Shown: piece after piece, positions 60,549-64,000 of the stretch
How the letters are laid out: each line of letters opens with the position of its first letter
Numbering within the stretch: the first letter of the stretch is position 1
NCBI GenBank assembly: GCA_003342895.1
Contig: PTFA01000035.1
Coordinates: 5,510,153 to 5,574,152 of the forward strand
DNA length: 64,000 nucleotides
Origin: Casuarius casuarius
Taxonomy: Eukaryota > Chordata > Aves > Casuariiformes > Casuariidae
Reading direction: 5' to 3'
Notes under the pieces: model-generated
Seen by the model: the letters and a program-made list of their open reading frames with translations, nothing else
Told to the model about the DNA's origin: nothing
Databases searched by the model: none
Translations under genes and position numbers: made by a program

Positions 60549-62186
60549 GTAAGTGTTTTATTTCTGTCTGAGTTCTGAATAAGACACGAGAAGTATTAGT
60601 TCCTCTTGCCTTTCTGGTGTCTTACAGGTGAAGACAGTGCAAAAGGCTGACTTTGGTTGGGAATGATTTGGAACATGATAGGAGCCAAGCAGCGCACTCT
60701 CATTTCAGGTCATGATTTGGACTATGTAGTGTGAAGAGAAAGGAAAGAACAAGACAGGAGAAGGCTGAGAGCAGAAATTACAGCACTAGTACTGCTGCCT
60801 GCTTTCTCTTCTGAGTGCATTTTATTTTACTTAGTGCCTTGGTTTTCTTTGTTCTCAGCAAATCTGACAACACATCTGTGTTACACATTGTTCCCATTTA
60901 CGAACTTAATAGAATGGGAAGGTTGTATAATATAGGGAAGAAATAAGGTCATGGTTTATTCAAGCGTATCAAAGCTAATATTAGAAAACTGGTATTGTGC
61001 ATTTTGCCAGTGATTCCCACGTTGCGTTTGGGAGCCTTCTCTGTGGTTTGCCAAGCTCTACAGAGACAGGAGTTGTTTTTAGGATAAATAATGTTATATA
61101 TGCCAGCAGTAGCACATGTGCAATTTTGAAACACTGTGGGTCATGTAGCTTAGTTTTCTTCAATGTCTATGAGGCAAAAATAGTTGCTGCCCACCCACAT
61201 AAATCTGAGAAAAATTAAGTTGTTTCACAGTTGCTTTCTAGAAAGGTTCTGCTCTGTGTGGCATAGGGGAACGACCACCCACTAGTCCTTTCCACTGCCT
61301 CATTCCTGATTTCTGTGCTGCATATGAGTTCCTACAAGATCAACGTGGACTATTTAGCGCGTTTTAGGAAGAGGCGTTAATGGGGGGGAGGAAGGTAGTT
61401 ACATGTCTTGTGTTTTGTGGCTTGCCCCAAAAACATGCAGATGATACCAGTGCAAACTAGTAGCACTACTTTGTTCTCAAGGGGGTTTTCATTTGGTTTC
61501 ATTTTGCTGAGAATTTGGTTTGCAAAGTAGAGCTAAATGGAGAGTGTCTTGGCTCTGTGGAGATCCCTTTCCTGTACATCTGCAGGAGGCTGCAAAAAAT
61601 AGACCTATTGAACCATTCTCCTGCTGTTTTCCAGGTTGAAATGTGAATAGGAACATGGGATCAATGCTGTCATCAGGTCCAGTTTTCCACAATTCACAAA
61701 CCTGTGTATGACATTACACTCTTCTAACTCGATCAGCTTACAGACAAGAGTAAAAGCACAAAAGCAACTCTGTATTCCTCTTCTGTTGTCTTTAATTGCA
61801 ATAGATGTTTGTTGATTTAATCCAAATTGATTATACAGAAATTAAAAACTGTTTATAGCAGCTAACAAATGTTTCTGTTCTTAACTTTGACTATTTGGGT
61901 GCACTTCTTCATGTCTGCAATACCTACTTTGTTAGAAGAAATGGCATCTTCTCCATATTTTTCCTTTTTTCTTCCTTTCTGATGACCTGTTACAGTTTGA
62001 GGCTGTAGGATTTGTTTAATCATTAGATTGTGATGTGAATATGGTACTGTAGTACTCAAAGAGAATGAAAATGTGTGGTTAATCAGATACTTCTGCACAA
62101 AAAAGTTCACGGAGTTAGTAAGCCAACTATGAATGGGTTAATTTCTCATTTGGTTAATAACATCATGTTGTGTTTGCTTTTTTTAG
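60549..62186. other. Probable intron between two exon candidates
   Basis: Unique AT-leaning DNA. No further splice-bounded open frame was found. It ends in the T-rich acceptor at 62,186. Confidence 0.4.
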
Positions 62187-62306
62187 GTCACATTTGGGTC
62201 ATCTTGTGGAGCCTTCCAAGAAAACAAGAGTAGTAGTAAGAAAAAGATGTTTAATGAAAGTAACTTCACTAAACAGTCAGACTGAAACAGGAGCAGGTTC
62301 TCTGGA
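62187..62306 (+). CDS. Candidate exon 3, possibly with the start codon
   Basis: A strong acceptor (GTGTTTGCTTTTTTTAG) and a consensus donor (CTCTGGA|GTAAGT) bound exactly 120 bases. One frame is open throughout, entered after two bases of a codon. It reads SHLGHLVEPSKKTRVVVRK..., a basic patch, then ...MKVTSLNSQTETGAGSL, and leaves in phase 2. An in-frame ATG could start at MKVTSL if exon 2 is untranslated. Its own start context is weak. The basic, Lys/Arg-rich patch resembles nuclear proteins in general, but I do not recognise the family. Confidence 0.42.
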
Positions 62307-64000
62307 GTAAGTATTAAAGTTTGTTTATTTATTTATTCCTTATGAAGTAACTAGGCTACTGACTGGATAGTATTTAATTTTGTTACGGTTAAATTTAAAA
62401 AAAAAAATCAAAATTGCATTTCAGTCAGTCAGTTGGTAAAGGATGCTCTTTTGGAGTCTTTACGAGGCATCTGCCACTTTGGTAGTAGCTGTATGTTGGG
62501 AAAGGTAGGTAGGCTCTGGGTTCTTCTCCCAGCACTTCTGTATTGTGGGTACACTTTTGAGCTGGGAGTGACCTAGTGTAGACATGATTACATGTAACCC
62601 CAGAGTTGCTGGTAAATGTTGAAGCCTTGCTTGCGTCTTCCAAGGAATTTGAGACTGAGATTGTTTTTCAGCTGTAACTTTGCACTTCTGACACTTCCTG
62701 CGTTGTGTTCACCTTTACTATAGTTATTGGTGTTCCAGATACAGGGTAATTATTGTGTTCTTTTTGAGAGGTTACATTGTTTAGCAGGAGTAAACAAAAA
62801 TTCCATATTTTGTGCAACTGGATCTATTTTTCTTAATGAAAAAATGCACAAGAAAATCTACTAGATTTTGCAATGTTTGAACTAAAAATGTGTGAACTAC
62901 TAAGCCTCAGAATGGCAATTAAACATCCAAATCTTTTCCTTTTTCCGTTAGCTGCCTTGATCACTGGGCTAGGACTATTTTCTCTTGTTGCTTGTTAGCC
63001 TGAGGAACCTTGTATTCTGCTTTGCAAAGCGATACAGCTTGAATGGGGAGGAGGCAGAGTGCTTCCACCCTAGAATAGCCTCTAACTTGGCAAGTAGAAT
63101 GTACTCTGGAAAAAGGAGGTTAGAAATGGGGAAAAATCTGCATGATTTTCTGTCTGACTCTGATTTTACTTCTGCTATGTGATATGTGAATGTTATTCCA
63201 CAGCAGTCATTGGGAATATACTTGAACACACAGTTAGGAATGAAAAAATCTGGCCATTAGAACTGAAAGGGAGTGGGGGGAAATGATTGTAGTTTACAAG
63301 AGAAGTATTTTGACTTATTGCTTTTATTGCCAGTAGGAACTGACTCTTCTCGGCGGTTTCTTAAAAAAGGGATATGTACATGTGTCATAATTTGGGTAGG
63401 AGAATGTCTGTGAAAGCTGGTCAGACCAGCTAAACTTTTCCTACTTGGAAAATTTTGTGAAGTATTTCTAACTGCCAGAATAACACATCTTACTCTGACT
63501 GATTACTTCGGTTTTAAAGGCAGGAAATAAATTACATTTAAAATTCAATTAAATATACATTTAGAGTTTGATATGTGTTAGTTCCCTTTTTCTAAGCAAT
63601 GCTACTATTTTACATCAGCACATACAAATTTATATCAGTTACTCATCTGTGCCATATGTCAAGTGGTCAGTAAACATAATCTTGAAAGTTTCTCATATTA
63701 TCTGGTATTTGAATTCTGACTTTTGAAGTTTTCGTCGACTCTTTCATATGAAACTCTTTGTCTTTCACTAACTTAATAGACAATATAAGATAAATATAGG
63801 TAGCTGTCTCAATGTCTGCATGAAATGATATCTATTTGCCATTTATACACTTATTTGACAAGTTACTTCTTGTCAAAATCAATTCAGTTTGTCTGTTTTG
63901 GAAAAATATTTTTGAAAGCTGTTTTTTAAACTTTGTTTAGAGATTCCTATATGCTCTTACAGATTTCAATCAATAGACAAAGTTAGTATTTTGTAATTGC
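62307..64000. other. Unique AT-rich stretch to the window end
   Basis: This is probably intron if the 62,187 exon is real. There is a (TTTA) short run near 62,320-62,337 and an A8-10 tract at 62,397-62,407. No other supported feature. Confidence 0.4.

Overview
The window looks like vertebrate nuclear DNA, most likely from a bird or another sauropsid. The evidence is long gene-poor stretches, compact CpG islands, GT-AG splice signals, an eroded antisense CR1-like LINE, an ancient MIR-like SINE, one LTR-like repeat with (GACCTG)-type internal repetition, and no mammal-specific SINEs. It contains no bacterial or organellar genes, no operons and no CRISPR array. There is one 150-N assembly gap and two single ambiguous bases. 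No complete gene is visible and I could not match any candidate exon to a named protein. Every gene call below is therefore a splice-signal and reading-frame inference.

Layout. 1-60 is the edge of a GC-rich segment. About 690-1300 is a CpG island without an assignable gene. 1300-12,700 is mostly unique non-coding DNA with small GC patches, a purine tract, a 23-bp tandem duplication and an LTR-like repeat (about 10,112-10,740). From 12,718 to 23,973 several strong acceptor-exon-donor units lie on the + strand. Four of them (12,718-12,781; 17,125-17,226; 22,232-22,291; 23,674 onward) join in one open frame. A rival chain (12,718, 14,851, 15,269, 15,562) also stays open to a stop. 24,000-40,900 is unique non-coding DNA with scattered GC patches and one weak exon candidate at 38,080.

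The clearest regulatory landmark is the CpG island at about 41,440-42,420. It carries two inverted CCAAT boxes 42 bp apart, a GC box and an RFX X-box-like site, followed by a likely non-coding first exon with a splice donor at 41,997. On the opposite strand a donor-like site ends at 41,471, so the promoter may be bidirectional. About 18.5 kb of intron-like DNA (with the N gap) follows, then two strong + strand exon candidates at 60,487-60,548 and 62,187-62,306. The plausible reading is a gene with a CpG-island promoter, a long first intron and a start codon in or after the third exon, running out of the window to the right.
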